This document shows positions 1 to 6,809 of a stretch of 7,206 nt of DNA, in pieces. The DNA comes from Flemingiibacterium sp045635785 (GTDB lineage Bacteria; Bacillota; Clostridia; Oscillospirales; CAG-272), in NCBI GenBank assembly GCA_045635785.1, contig JAZTWJ010000079.1:1-7206 (forward strand), written 5' to 3'. A program made the position numbers and the translations under genes. Below the pieces are notes generated by a model. That model was not told where the DNA came from. It worked only from the letters and a program-made list of their open reading frames with translations, and ran no database searches. Every line of letters begins with the position of its first letter. Within the stretch, counting starts at the first letter, position 1.

Positions 1-1831
1 TTGCAGCAAAGCCCTTCTCGAGTGCCTGGATGGAAACATAAACGGTGTTATCGACAAGCTTAACGGGAACGTCGAGCTTGATTTGCTCTGTGCCCTTCTG
101 CATGGTATCCTTGCCGATCTCGAATTTCAAAGTGGTTTCGCCTCTTGTGGCGGTAACGGTCTTTGCGGCGTTATCCTGCTTGATGGTTGCGCCCATGGTT
201 TCAAAGACGATCTGAAGCGGTACAAGAACGGTTCCATCTTCGTTGATCGGCTTCTGATCCTCAAAGCGAATGTACTGATCGTTGATCGCGATCTTTGTGG
301 AGTTGTCAACGGGGATCTTGTCGATCTCGACGATCTTTGCATCCTCGCTGAGGTAGCTCTTCCAAACCTCAACAACATAGGGGTAACCGTAGGTGATAAG
401 CTCGGTATCGCCGTCAGGCATAACCTGCGCTACACCCTTCATAAAGCCGGAATAGCCGTGCTCACATTTGTAAATGAAGTCGTTTACGCCGACGTTCATT
501 CTTGCCTTCCAGGAATCCGCCGCAGCGCCTTCCTTCCAATAGCCGAGTGCTTCGATGGTCGCTCTGGTGGTGATGCTGTTTCTGACACCGTCGAATACAT
601 ACTTTAAGCTGGTACGGATGCCGTTGTCGCCGCTCTGTTCGGGCTTGCCGCCGTCACTTGCGAGGAATTCGTAGCAAATACCGTGCTGATTTGCCCACGG
701 AGAAACGGTGCCATCCATGATGTAGCCGCGCTTTTCATTGGTCCTGGTGTCGTAGATGTTACCGTCGCTTCCGATATAACCGTAGCTGTTGCGGTCGCCG
801 GCTTTGTGGTAATACATTTTTCTCGACAAAGCTTCGTGAATGGTAAAGGGATCAAATGCAAGCTCTTTTTTGGTGAGCTGATCCTGATAGGTAAAGGGCT
901 TGCGAACGCCCAAGCTGTTGATGGTTCCGCCGCCTTTATCCTTGCCGCCGTACATCATCAGCTGCTTGCCGGCGCGGGTAAAGGTATCCTTGATATTGGT
1001 GAATCCGTACTTATCGCAGAGGCTCATATAAGTATCGTAATCAAATGCCGCGAAAATGTCGTTGACCGCCTTTGCGCTGCCAAAGTACATGAAAGCGGCA
1101 GTAACAGAGGCAACGTCGCCCTCAATAAAGTTGGGGTTCCAGTTTTTGCCATAGTCCATATCCTGCGGCAAAGACTTGTTGGGCTGATTGTAATAGTTCG
1201 CTGTGAAGTTGCCCGAAATAGCGTGGCACTTTACGAGGAAGTCAATCTTTTCTTTTTCTAAATCTGTCAGCTGGCTCCACACTGCGGGGGTGTGCTTGAT
1301 GAGCGCGAAAGCATTCATCGCCTGTCCTTCGCACCAAGCGTTGGTGTTGCCTCTTGCCGCAGGCTCATTGCCTCCGGTCAAAATGCTGCGGATCTGCTCC
1401 AGCAAACGATCGGAAACCTTGATTCCGGAGGTGCTGGTGATGTTGGGGTTTTCGTATGACATTAACGCAAGAAGATATACAGCGGGCGCTCTCTTGATGA
1501 TGCCGCCGACCTGCCATGTGTTGGATACGATCTCCAGACCGTTAAACTGCGGAAGACTGAAAGCGGTCAGGTATTCCTCCACAGCCATGTCGATCATCTC
1601 CTGATTCCAGAGATGCTGTGTTTTGCCGGGCTGAGATACGGATACCTCGGGGATCGTGGTAGCTGTTGTTGTTTCTGCGCCGGAGGTTGTGCTTTCAGAA
1701 GTGGTAGGTGCATCTGTCGATTCCTGCGGCGTGCCCGTCTGTTCGGAAGTACAGCCAACAACAGCGGCAAGCATGGAAGCAACAAGAATCATGCATAATA
1801 CTCGAATTATGCGAAGATTTTTTTGACACAT
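1..1831 (-). CDS. Secreted lipoprotein with copper-amine-oxidase-like stalk domain (partial, 3' end outside window)
   Basis: The open frame runs 610 codons from ATG at 1831 to the window edge with no stop. The start is chosen because an AAGGAG ribosome binding site (about 1842-1847) lies 10 nt upstream and the encoded N-terminus is a lipoprotein signal: basic residues K4, R7 and R10, a hydrophobic core, then the lipobox VVGC with Cys27 as the predicted lipidated residue. Residues 28 to about 70 form a Ser/Thr/Pro/Glu-rich linker, typical of a tether. Residues about 75-505 are rich in Trp, Tyr and predicted helix; I do not recognise this part, and an alpha/alpha-toroid carbohydrate-active fold is only a guess. 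Residues about 514-610 resemble the copper amine oxidase N-terminal-like domain (PF07833), with VLVPLQIVFETMGA and VYVSIQALEKGF as its two characteristic helix/strand units; in Firmicutes this domain is usually a cell-surface module, not an oxidase. The protein probably sits on the outer face of the membrane. Promoter and long leader lie directly upstream. Confidence 0.85.
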   Translation of the reverse strand, partial: MCQKNLRIIRVLCMILVASMLAAVVGCTSEQTGTPQESTDAPTTSESTTSGAETTTATTIPEVSVSQPGKTQHLWNQEMIDMAVEEYLTAFSLPQFNGLEIVSNTWQVGGIIKRAPAVYLLALMSYENPNITSTSGIKVSDRLLEQIRSILTGGNEPAARGNTNAWCEGQAMNAFALIKHTPAVWSQLTDLEKEKIDFLVKCHAISGNFTANYYNQPNKSLPQDMDYGKNWNPNFIEGDVASVTAAFMYFGSAKAVNDIFAAFDYDTYMSLCDKYGFTNIKDTFTRAGKQLMMYGGKDKGGGTINSLGVRKPFTYQDQLTKKELAFDPFTIHEALSRKMYYHKAGDRNSYGYIGSDGNIYDTRTNEKRGYIMDGTVSPWANQHGICYEFLASDGGKPEQSGDNGIRTSLKYVFDGVRNSITTRATIEALGYWKEGAAADSWKARMNVGVNDFIYKCEHGYSGFMKGVAQVMPDGDTELITYGYPYVVEVWKSYLSEDAKIVEIDKIPVDNSTKIAINDQYIRFEDQKPINEDGTVLVPLQIVFETMGATIKQDNAAKTVTATRGETTLKFEIGKDTMQKGTEQIKLDVPVKLVDNTVYVSIQALEKGFAA

Positions 1832-2005
1832 TATCGTATCGCTCCTTTTTCGGTTTTTGCAAGTTGCATTGTTTTGCAACCGGCAAGTATTTTTTGAGGC
1901 AACACGGCACGATCCGATGCGCCCGAGAAAGAACATTGAAAAGCTGCGTGAAATAGAGATCTCTTTTTGGGCTAATAGTTTTTCGTGTTTATGAAATGTT
2001 ACCTT
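1832..2005 (-). promoter_or_regulatory. Long 5' leader of the lipoprotein gene, possibly structured
   Basis: The predicted transcription start near 2005 leaves about 174 untranslated nt before the ATG at 1831. Within it are a perfect 6-bp hairpin GTTGCA/TGCAAC with a 6-nt loop (1863-1880), flanking CGGTT and AACCG segments that could enclose it (near 1880 and 1851), and a 10-nt palindrome AGAGATCTCT (1955-1964). The hairpin is followed by the AAGGAG ribosome binding site. I could not match the leader to a known riboswitch class, and there is no T-run that would make the hairpin a terminator. That it is regulatory is inference. Confidence 0.35.
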
Positions 2006-2011
2006 TTATTG

Positions 2012-2040
2012 ATTATATCACTTTTTGTTGGAAAAGTCAA
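2012..2040 (-). promoter_or_regulatory. Sigma-A promoter of the lipoprotein gene
   Basis: The -35 box TTGACT (2040-2035) and -10 box TATAAT (2017-2012) are separated by exactly 17 bp. The -10 box is preceded by TGA, giving an extended -10 (TGnTATAAT). The expected transcription start is near 2005. This is close to the vegetative consensus, so constitutive strong transcription is likely unless the leader intervenes. Confidence 0.85.
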
Positions 2041-2055
2041 TAGGGATGTATGTAA

Positions 2056-2082
2056 AAAGTTCGTAAGTCGCACCTCAACTTT
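2056..2082 (-). terminator. Probable AT-rich terminator after the MATE gene
   Basis: About 6 nt after the MATE stop codon the minus strand reads AAAGTT, then an imperfect inner stem (AGGT with ACTT), then AACTTT followed by further T residues. The outer stem is only 6 AT-rich base pairs and the inner stem contains a G-T pair. It lies between the MATE stop and the next promoter, the expected place for a terminator, but it is a weak one. Confidence 0.4.
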
Positions 2083-2088
2083 CACGTC

Positions 2089-3456
2089 TCACTTAAATGC
2101 AAGCGATTTATGTTTTTTCCACGCACCGCTAAAGAAATACGGGAAAACAACAAGGCCGTAACCGTAGCTGGCGATCGTTGATCCGTACCAGAAGCCCATA
2201 ACGCCAAATCCCAAAACCACGCCAAACAGATATGTAAGACCAATACGCAAAATCAAGCCCTCGGTAATGCCCATGCACAAATTGATCTTGGAATGTCCCA
2301 GTCCGTTTATCAGTGCTAAACTTGGGGAGCGGAAGGCGAATCCCATAAACGCAACCGCCGCAACAGGCGCATAGAGGCGTGCCATTTCTCTGATCGCATC
2401 GCTCGAATCAAAAATGCCGAAGATCTGCTCCGGAAACAGCAGTATGCAGGTACTAAGTGCCGAGACGAATATAAAGTCGAATGTGAATACACGGTAGAAG
2501 ACCTGCTTAACACGATCTGTTTTGCCCGCACCAAAGCTCTGCCCGATAATTGCCGCGCCGGAGGTGTTCAGCGCATTGGCAACGATAAGAGCAATGCTGT
2601 TCAGCTTATGTCCCACGCCGGTGATCGCAGTATACGCCACGCCATAGGTGTTGACGTATGAAGAAACAAACAAGGCGGAGATATTTCCCGCACTGCTTTG
2701 TATGGCAACGGGGATGCCAAGCTTGAGAATGGTCAACAAAGGCTTTTTGCTGACTCTAAAACTTTTGAGCTTGAAATCAAAGCCAAACTGTTCTTTGTTT
2801 TTATATAGGTAGAAGAAGCACAATAAAAACGACGTTCCCTGACTCATGACCGTAGCAAGTGCCGCACCCATCGCGCCGAGTTTGAACACGGCAATGAATA
2901 TAATATCCAGTACCGTGTTCATAATTGCCGCAAAGCCGATAAACATCATGGGATGCCGCGAGTCGCCCATGCCGCGTAGCGTGGCGCTGAGCATATTGTA
3001 GCCAAAGACAAACATCATACCTGCAGAGGATGTCAAGGTGTATGCAAGGGCTCCGTCATATGCGGCGACATCAATGTTAAGCAAACGCAAGAACGAGCCG
3101 GAAAAAGTCAGGCCGATAATGGATAGAAAAGCGCCAAGAGATAAAATAAATGTAAACAAGGTGCCAATAACCTTATTAAGCTCGTTTTTCTTTCCTGCAC
3201 CGACATATTGGGATATCATAATTTGTCCGGCAGTAGCAAATCCCATGCCGAGGAATGTGAAGAAATGTATCACATCTCCGCCGACAGAAACTGCCGCAAG
3301 ACCGTCACTGCCCACAAAACGGCCTACGATCGCCATATCGACCATATTGTAGGCTGTTTGCAAAAAGTTGGATATCATAACCGGATAAGCAAAGAGCAAC
3401 AAAGTCGGTGTTACTCTGCCCACCGTCAAATCACGCGCAATTCGTTTTTTCTGCAT
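2089..3456 (-). CDS. MATE-family multidrug/toxin efflux transporter
   Basis: This 455-residue polytopic membrane protein has the usual length and layout of a bacterial MATE transporter (NorM/MepA/DinF type): about twelve hydrophobic segments from residue 15 to 445 and a short basic C-terminal tail. Family motifs appear twice, reflecting the internal two-fold repeat: SQYVGAGK (82-89) and GQSFGAGK (305-312), then RGMGDSRHP (161-169) and NGLGHSK (384-390). The N-terminal half carries the typical YNMVDMAIVGRFVG (36-49). Members exchange Na+ or H+ for cationic drugs or metabolites across the cytoplasmic membrane; substrate and coupling ion cannot be read from sequence. The ATG at 3456 has an AAGAAGG ribosome binding site (3465-3471) 8 nt upstream. 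No convincing promoter lies between it and the guaA terminator, so read-through from guaA may be its main source of transcript. Confidence 0.93.
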   Translation of the reverse strand: MQKKRIARDLTVGRVTPTLLLFAYPVMISNFLQTAYNMVDMAIVGRFVGSDGLAAVSVGGDVIHFFTFLGMGFATAGQIMISQYVGAGKKNELNKVIGTLFTFILSLGAFLSIIGLTFSGSFLRLLNIDVAAYDGALAYTLTSSAGMMFVFGYNMLSATLRGMGDSRHPMMFIGFAAIMNTVLDIIFIAVFKLGAMGAALATVMSQGTSFLLCFFYLYKNKEQFGFDFKLKSFRVSKKPLLTILKLGIPVAIQSSAGNISALFVSSYVNTYGVAYTAITGVGHKLNSIALIVANALNTSGAAIIGQSFGAGKTDRVKQVFYRVFTFDFIFVSALSTCILLFPEQIFGIFDSSDAIREMARLYAPVAAVAFMGFAFRSPSLALINGLGHSKINLCMGITEGLILRIGLTYLFGVVLGFGVMGFWYGSTIASYGYGLVVFPYFFSGAWKKHKSLAFK

Positions 3457-3499
3457 GAAGTCGACCTTCTTATTTGAGTTTTGATCAAATCAAACAAAT

Positions 3500-3529
3500 A
3501 AGTGCTGCCGAACAGATTCGGCAGCACTT
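3500..3529 (-). terminator. Rho-independent terminator after guaA
   Basis: A perfect 13-bp stem (AAGTGCTGCCGAA paired with TTCGGCAGCACTT) closes a 4-nt loop and is followed on the minus strand by the T-rich stretch ATTTGTTTGATTT. It begins 38 nt after the guaA stop codon and ends 43 nt before the MATE start. On the plus strand the stem is not followed by a long T-run, so it is directional. Confidence 0.88.
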
Positions 3530-3567
3530 TGTACATCCAGCTTCTGTGAATAGATTAGTACACGAAA

Positions 3568-4554
3568 TTATTCCCACTCAATTGTGCCGGTAGGCTTTGG
3601 CGTAAGATCATACAGTACGCGATTGACGCCTTCGACCTCGGTGATGATGCGCTGTGTAATCGTGTGCAGTACCGGATACGGAATCTCCTCGATAGTTGCT
3701 GTCATAGCATCCTTGGAATTCACCGCGCGGATAATTGCCGGCCAACCTTCATAACGCTCTTCGTTGCGTACACCAACGCTCTTCATATCGGGCATGGAGA
3801 TGAAGAACTGCCATACATGCTTCGAAAGTCCGCACTTGTCGAACTCCTCGCGCAGAATTGCATCTGCTTCGCGAAGTGCATGCAGTCTGTCGCGTGTGAT
3901 CGCGCCGAGGCAACGAACGCCAAGTCCCGGTCCCGGGAAGGGCTGACGGTCAACCATTTCGGAAGGCAGACCAAGAGCGCGTCCGACTTCGCGGACCTCG
4001 TCCTTGAACAGCAGCTTAATGGGTTCCACCAGCTCAAAGGTCATGTATTCCGGCAGGCCTCCAACGTTGTGGTGTGCCTTAACCGCCTTTTTGCCGTTAC
4101 TTTCCAAAATGTCGGGGTAGATCGTTCCCTGTGCAAGAAAAGAGATGCCCTCCAATTTTTTCGCTTCTTCATCGAATACCTTGATGAATTCGCCGCCGAT
4201 GATCTTGCGCTTCTTTTCGGGATCTGCCACATTTTCAAGCAGACCGAGGAAACGGTCGGTCGCATCGACATAAATGAGGTTCGCAGAAAGTCCCTTTTCG
4301 AAGACTTCAATAACCTGCTCGCTTTCGCCCTTGCGCATTAAACCGTGGTTGACATGGACGCAGACCAGCTGCTTGCCGATCGCCTTGATGAGAAGTGCGG
4401 CAACGACAGAGCTGTCAACACCGCCGGAGAGTGCAAGAAGTACCTTCTTATCGCCCACCTGTGCGCGAATTTCTGTTACCTGTTCGTCGATGAACTTGTT
4501 TGCCAGCTCGCGGGAATCGATCCGCGCCATGGTTTCGGGACGTACATTGCTCAT
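3568..4554 (-). CDS. guaA: GMP synthase, ATP-pyrophosphatase and dimerisation domains only (no glutaminase domain)
   Basis: The product converts XMP and ATP plus ammonia to GMP, AMP and PPi, the last step of GMP synthesis. The 328 residues begin with MSNVRPE and contain the PP-loop SGGVDSSV (43-50), LAQGTIYPDILES (140-152), HHNVGGLPE (161-169), RQPFPGPGLGVR (203-214) and the invariant C-terminus TIEWE. They align from memory with the C-terminal part of Bacillus subtilis and Escherichia coli GuaA, whose full length is about 510-525. The class I glutamine amidotransferase domain (about 190 residues) is absent. The short start is well supported: AGGAGG lies 8 nt upstream and a promoter lies 47 nt upstream. 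This organisation equals the archaeal GuaAb subunit, which works with a separate glutaminase; no such partner is in the window. Residue 69 is Asn (VNHG) where bacterial enzymes I remember have Asp. A strong terminator follows. Confidence 0.95.
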   Translation of the reverse strand: MSNVRPETMARIDSRELANKFIDEQVTEIRAQVGDKKVLLALSGGVDSSVVAALLIKAIGKQLVCVHVNHGLMRKGESEQVIEVFEKGLSANLIYVDATDRFLGLLENVADPEKKRKIIGGEFIKVFDEEAKKLEGISFLAQGTIYPDILESNGKKAVKAHHNVGGLPEYMTFELVEPIKLLFKDEVREVGRALGLPSEMVDRQPFPGPGLGVRCLGAITRDRLHALREADAILREEFDKCGLSKHVWQFFISMPDMKSVGVRNEERYEGWPAIIRAVNSKDAMTATIEEIPYPVLHTITQRIITEVEGVNRVLYDLTPKPTGTIEWE

Positions 4555-4562
4555 TTGATGAT

Positions 4563-4568
4563 CCTCCT
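4563..4568 (-). promoter_or_regulatory. Ribosome binding site fixing the short guaA start
   Basis: AGGAGG, a full match to the anti-Shine-Dalgarno core, ends 8 nt before the ATG at 4554. It shows that the reading frame upstream of this codon (open to 4833) is not part of the protein. Confidence 0.9.
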
Positions 4569-4600
4569 GTAATTTTGTATCGCATGGATTTCCTTTTAAT

Positions 4601-4629
4601 ATTATATCACGACTAGAAAAATTTTGCAA
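4601..4629 (-). promoter_or_regulatory. Sigma-A promoter of guaA
   Basis: The -35 box TTGCAA (4629-4624) and -10 box TATAAT (4606-4601) have a 17-bp spacer, and TGA precedes the -10 box (extended -10). The start is expected near 4594, leaving a leader of about 40 nt, too short for a purine riboswitch. Confidence 0.8.
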
Positions 4630-4744
4630 GTCGCAAATTGTTATAAAATGTAAATCCTTCGCTTTTTTTGTTTTATGCGATTGAACGAAAGTACACGAAG
4701 TATAGGTGATCTGATCCCCAAAACCGCAGACGCTTCCCTGCTGC

Positions 4745-5293
4745 CTATTGATGGTAATGCGGCCGGCGGCTTGATTTTTCGACGTAAGCCGCGATGGCTT
4801 TTTTGATGATCGTTTTAGCGGTTTCTTTTCCATCTGCGGGACGGACCGCCGTCTGCTTCTGCTCCAAAGCCTTGTAAACCGAATAAAAATGCTCTATCTC
4901 GGCAAAAACATGGGCAGGCAATTGCGAAAGCTCGGAGTAGGAGTTGTATTTGGGGTCATCAAACGGAATGGCGATGATTTTTTCATCCGCATGTCCGCCG
5001 TCGATCATGCGAATGACACCGATGGGATAGCACCGCACAAGCGTCATTGGAAAGAGCGTCTCCGAGCATAGGACCAAAACATCCAGCGGATCGCCGTCAT
5101 CCGCATGCGTCCGCGGAACAAAGCCGTAATTGGCAGGATAATGGGTGGATGTATATAGAATGCGATCCATCATCAGAAACCCTGTCTGCTTGTCAAGTTC
5201 GTATTTGACTTTTGAACCGCGCGGGATCTCTATCACCGCCGCAAAATCGTCTGCCGTGATTCTCTCGGGCGATATATCGTGTAGAATATTCAT
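4745..5293 (-). CDS. ppa: Family I soluble inorganic pyrophosphatase
   Basis: The product hydrolyses pyrophosphate to two phosphates in the cytosol, pulling biosynthetic reactions forward. The 182 residues (E. coli Ppa has about 176) carry the signature DGDPLDV (66-72) with metal-binding D66, D68 and D71, followed by D98 and D103 in MIDGGHADEK. Active-site K30 and E32 lie in VKYELD, Y52 and Y56 in YPANYGFV, and Y140-K141 in VYKALE. All catalytic residues I know of are present. The ATG at 5293 is chosen because GGAGG at 5299-5303 is 5 nt upstream. No clear promoter is visible between it and the hisS terminator, and no strong terminator separates it from guaA. Its neighbours hisS and guaA both make PPi. 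Confidence 0.96.
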   Translation of the reverse strand: MNILHDISPERITADDFAAVIEIPRGSKVKYELDKQTGFLMMDRILYTSTHYPANYGFVPRTHADDGDPLDVLVLCSETLFPMTLVRCYPIGVIRMIDGGHADEKIIAIPFDDPKYNSYSELSQLPAHVFAEIEHFYSVYKALEQKQTAVRPADGKETAKTIIKKAIAAYVEKSSRRPHYHQ

Positions 5294-5298
5294 GGGCA

Positions 5299-5303
5299 CC
5301 TCC
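5299..5303 (-). promoter_or_regulatory. Ribosome binding site fixing the ppa start
   Basis: GGAGG ends 5 nt before the ATG at 5293. It overlaps the first base of an in-frame GTG at 5299-5297, so that GTG cannot be the start this site serves, and the protein begins MNILHDI. Confidence 0.8.
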
Positions 5304-5386
5304 GTTTTGACTGCGGCATTTGCCGTCCGTTACAGTATGCCCTTTGTTAGTTACTTTATGTGTTCTTGCGATACCGCAAAAGCAAA

Positions 5387-5410
5387 AGAGGGACATGCAA
5401 ATGTCCCTCT
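5387..5410 (-). terminator. Rho-independent terminator after hisS
   Basis: A perfect 10-bp stem (AGAGGGACAT with ATGTCCCTCT) closes a TTGC loop, followed by TTTGCTTTT on the minus strand. It starts 10 nt after the hisS stop codon. Confidence 0.88.
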
Positions 5411-5420
5411 CAAAAATATT

Positions 5421-6662
5421 TTATTTTGCTTCCCCGAAGGTTTTGATCTGATCGGAGCCTTCTAACAAACAGCAACTGTAGCCGGAAGCCTCCAGCTTTG
5501 CGTAAAGCTTGCCAAGCTTTTTGGGTGCTTCCACTAACGTTACATCATAATCCGCGCGCAGGGCATCCGCATGGGAGAGCGCCTCTGCGAAGGTTTCCTC
5601 GGTGTAAATGAGCGCCATGCGCGGCTTTTTACCGGCGATGGAATAATTTCCGTCAAGCAGAATGCCTGCGATACGCTCAAAGCCGATGGAAAAACCAACG
5701 GCTGGAATGGATTCGCCGAGGAATTTTCCAATGAGGTTATCATATCGTCCGCCGCCGCCGATCGCGCCGCGGAATTTGGGGCTGGAGATCTCAAAAACCG
5801 TTCCCGTATAGTAGCCTTGACCGCGAACGAGCGTCATGTCATATTCAATGCCGTAGCGACCGCCTGCGGTGGCTTCGGAGAGGGATATGATCTTGCGAAG
5901 GTTTGCGATGCAGTCCAGCTCGCCGCAGAGTGCCTCTGCCGAATCCAACGTGAAGGGCGTGACGGAAATTGCCTCCATCAGCTTTTCGACCGCCGCCGCA
6001 TAGAAGCCTTTGTCAAGAAGCTCGTCCTTGACACCGCTTGCTTCGATTTTATCAAGCTTATCAAGGGAGATGCAAACGGAGTCGCAGTCCGCTTCCGATA
6101 GTCCCGCGCTCATGATGATCGCCTTGAGAAGTCTGCGGTCGTTGACGCGGATCTTGAAATCTTCAAATCCGATATTGAGCAAAGCCTTTGCGGTGGTTTT
6201 GATCAGCTCAACCTCGGCGGTATAGCTGTCGCTGCCGATGATGTCAATATCGCACTGCATAAATTCGCGAAGTCTTCCCTTTTGCGGGCGTTCGGCACGG
6301 TAGACCTTGTCGATCTGGATGACCTTGAAGGGGCTTGGCAGTTTGGCGCGATTGTTTGCATAGTAGCGCGTCAGCGGAAGGGTGAGGTCATAGCGCAGAC
6401 CCATATCCGCAAGCTCCTTTTCGTTACCGCTTGCAATGGCTTCCGCCAGCTTTTCGCCGCGCTTCATGATCTTGAAGATGAGGTTGAGATTTTCGCCGCC
6501 TTCGGATTTATCGAGATTCTCAATATCCTCGATGATGGGCGTAGAGATGCGCTCGAAACCGCAGGAACGGTAGGTTTCAAGAATGGTATTCTGAAGATAG
6601 TCGCGCACGAGCACTTCGCTCGGCAGATAATCATTGGTACCCTTAACAGGAGTGATTTTCAT
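5421..6662 (-). CDS. hisS: Histidine--tRNA ligase (short anticodon-binding domain)
   Basis: This cytosolic class II aminoacyl-tRNA synthetase charges tRNA-His with histidine, releasing AMP and PPi. The 413 residues show KGTNDYLP (7-14), motif 2 with YRAERPQKGR (121-130) and Q136, the HisA signature LVRGQGYYTG (278-287) with the histidine-specific R280, and the HisB/motif 3 block GGGGRYDNLIG to GFSIGFERI (302-331). Retention of these residues argues for a true synthetase rather than the HisZ regulatory paralogue. Two features are unusual: HisA has QG where GLDYY is typical, and the anticodon-binding domain is only about 68 residues (346-413), ending soon after QIKTFG, when about 90-100 is usual. 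The ATG at 6662 has an AAGGA site 6 nt upstream, with a consensus promoter about 55 nt upstream. The leader is about 47 nt, so there is no T-box. A terminator follows. Confidence 0.95.
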   Translation of the reverse strand: MKITPVKGTNDYLPSEVLVRDYLQNTILETYRSCGFERISTPIIEDIENLDKSEGGENLNLIFKIMKRGEKLAEAIASGNEKELADMGLRYDLTLPLTRYYANNRAKLPSPFKVIQIDKVYRAERPQKGRLREFMQCDIDIIGSDSYTAEVELIKTTAKALLNIGFEDFKIRVNDRRLLKAIIMSAGLSEADCDSVCISLDKLDKIEASGVKDELLDKGFYAAAVEKLMEAISVTPFTLDSAEALCGELDCIANLRKIISLSEATAGGRYGIEYDMTLVRGQGYYTGTVFEISSPKFRGAIGGGGRYDNLIGKFLGESIPAVGFSIGFERIAGILLDGNYSIAGKKPRMALIYTEETFAEALSHADALRADYDVTLVEAPKKLGKLYAKLEASGYSCCLLEGSDQIKTFGEAK

Positions 6663-6715
6663 GATGAATCCTTTCTTTTACCAAAAAACGTGGGATTGGA
6701 ATTTACAATATAATA

Positions 6716-6744
6716 ATTATACCTTAACGCAGAAAATTTGTCAA
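6716..6744 (-). promoter_or_regulatory. Sigma-A promoter of hisS
   Basis: Perfect consensus boxes, TTGACA (6744-6739) and TATAAT (6721-6716), are 17 bp apart. The expected start is near 6709. Unlike the other promoters here it lacks the TG extension before the -10 box. Confidence 0.9.
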
Positions 6745-6809
6745 TATCTTGCAGTATTTTTCCTGCGGAAAAGCTGTAGTGTTGCAATGAATGTCAGATT
6801 ACAACAAAA

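Noticed and set aside
83..1261. Plus-strand open frames of 174 and 192 codons (83-607, 683-1261)
   Set aside because: They are antisense to the lipoprotein frame, have no ribosome binding sites or recognisable domains, and the minus strand carries a clear continuous gene.
1832..1936. In-frame upstream ATG (1936) that would lengthen the lipoprotein by 35 residues
   Set aside because: There is no ribosome binding site before it, and the added residues would bury the lipoprotein signal peptide that starts cleanly at 1831.
3664..4341. Plus-strand open frame of 225 codons
   Set aside because: It is a shadow of guaA on the opposite strand with no family similarity.
4555..4594. Possible purine riboswitch in front of guaA
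   Set aside because: The leader is about 40 nt and lacks the three-helix purine aptamer.
4555..4833. In-frame open extension of the GMP synthase by 93 codons to an ATG at 4833
   Set aside because: It overlaps the end of ppa, covers the guaA promoter and ribosome binding site, has no glutaminase motifs and no family similarity.
5294..5299. GTG start for ppa two codons upstream
   Set aside because: The GGAGG site overlaps this codon, so it can only serve the ATG at 5293.
5421..6662. HisZ (ATP phosphoribosyltransferase regulatory subunit) instead of hisS
   Set aside because: Motif 2, motif 3 and the HisA arginine needed for aminoacylation are all present, and no histidine biosynthesis genes are nearby.
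6663..6709. Possible T-box in front of hisS
   Set aside because: The leader is only about 47 nt, with no room for the T-box stems or antiterminator.
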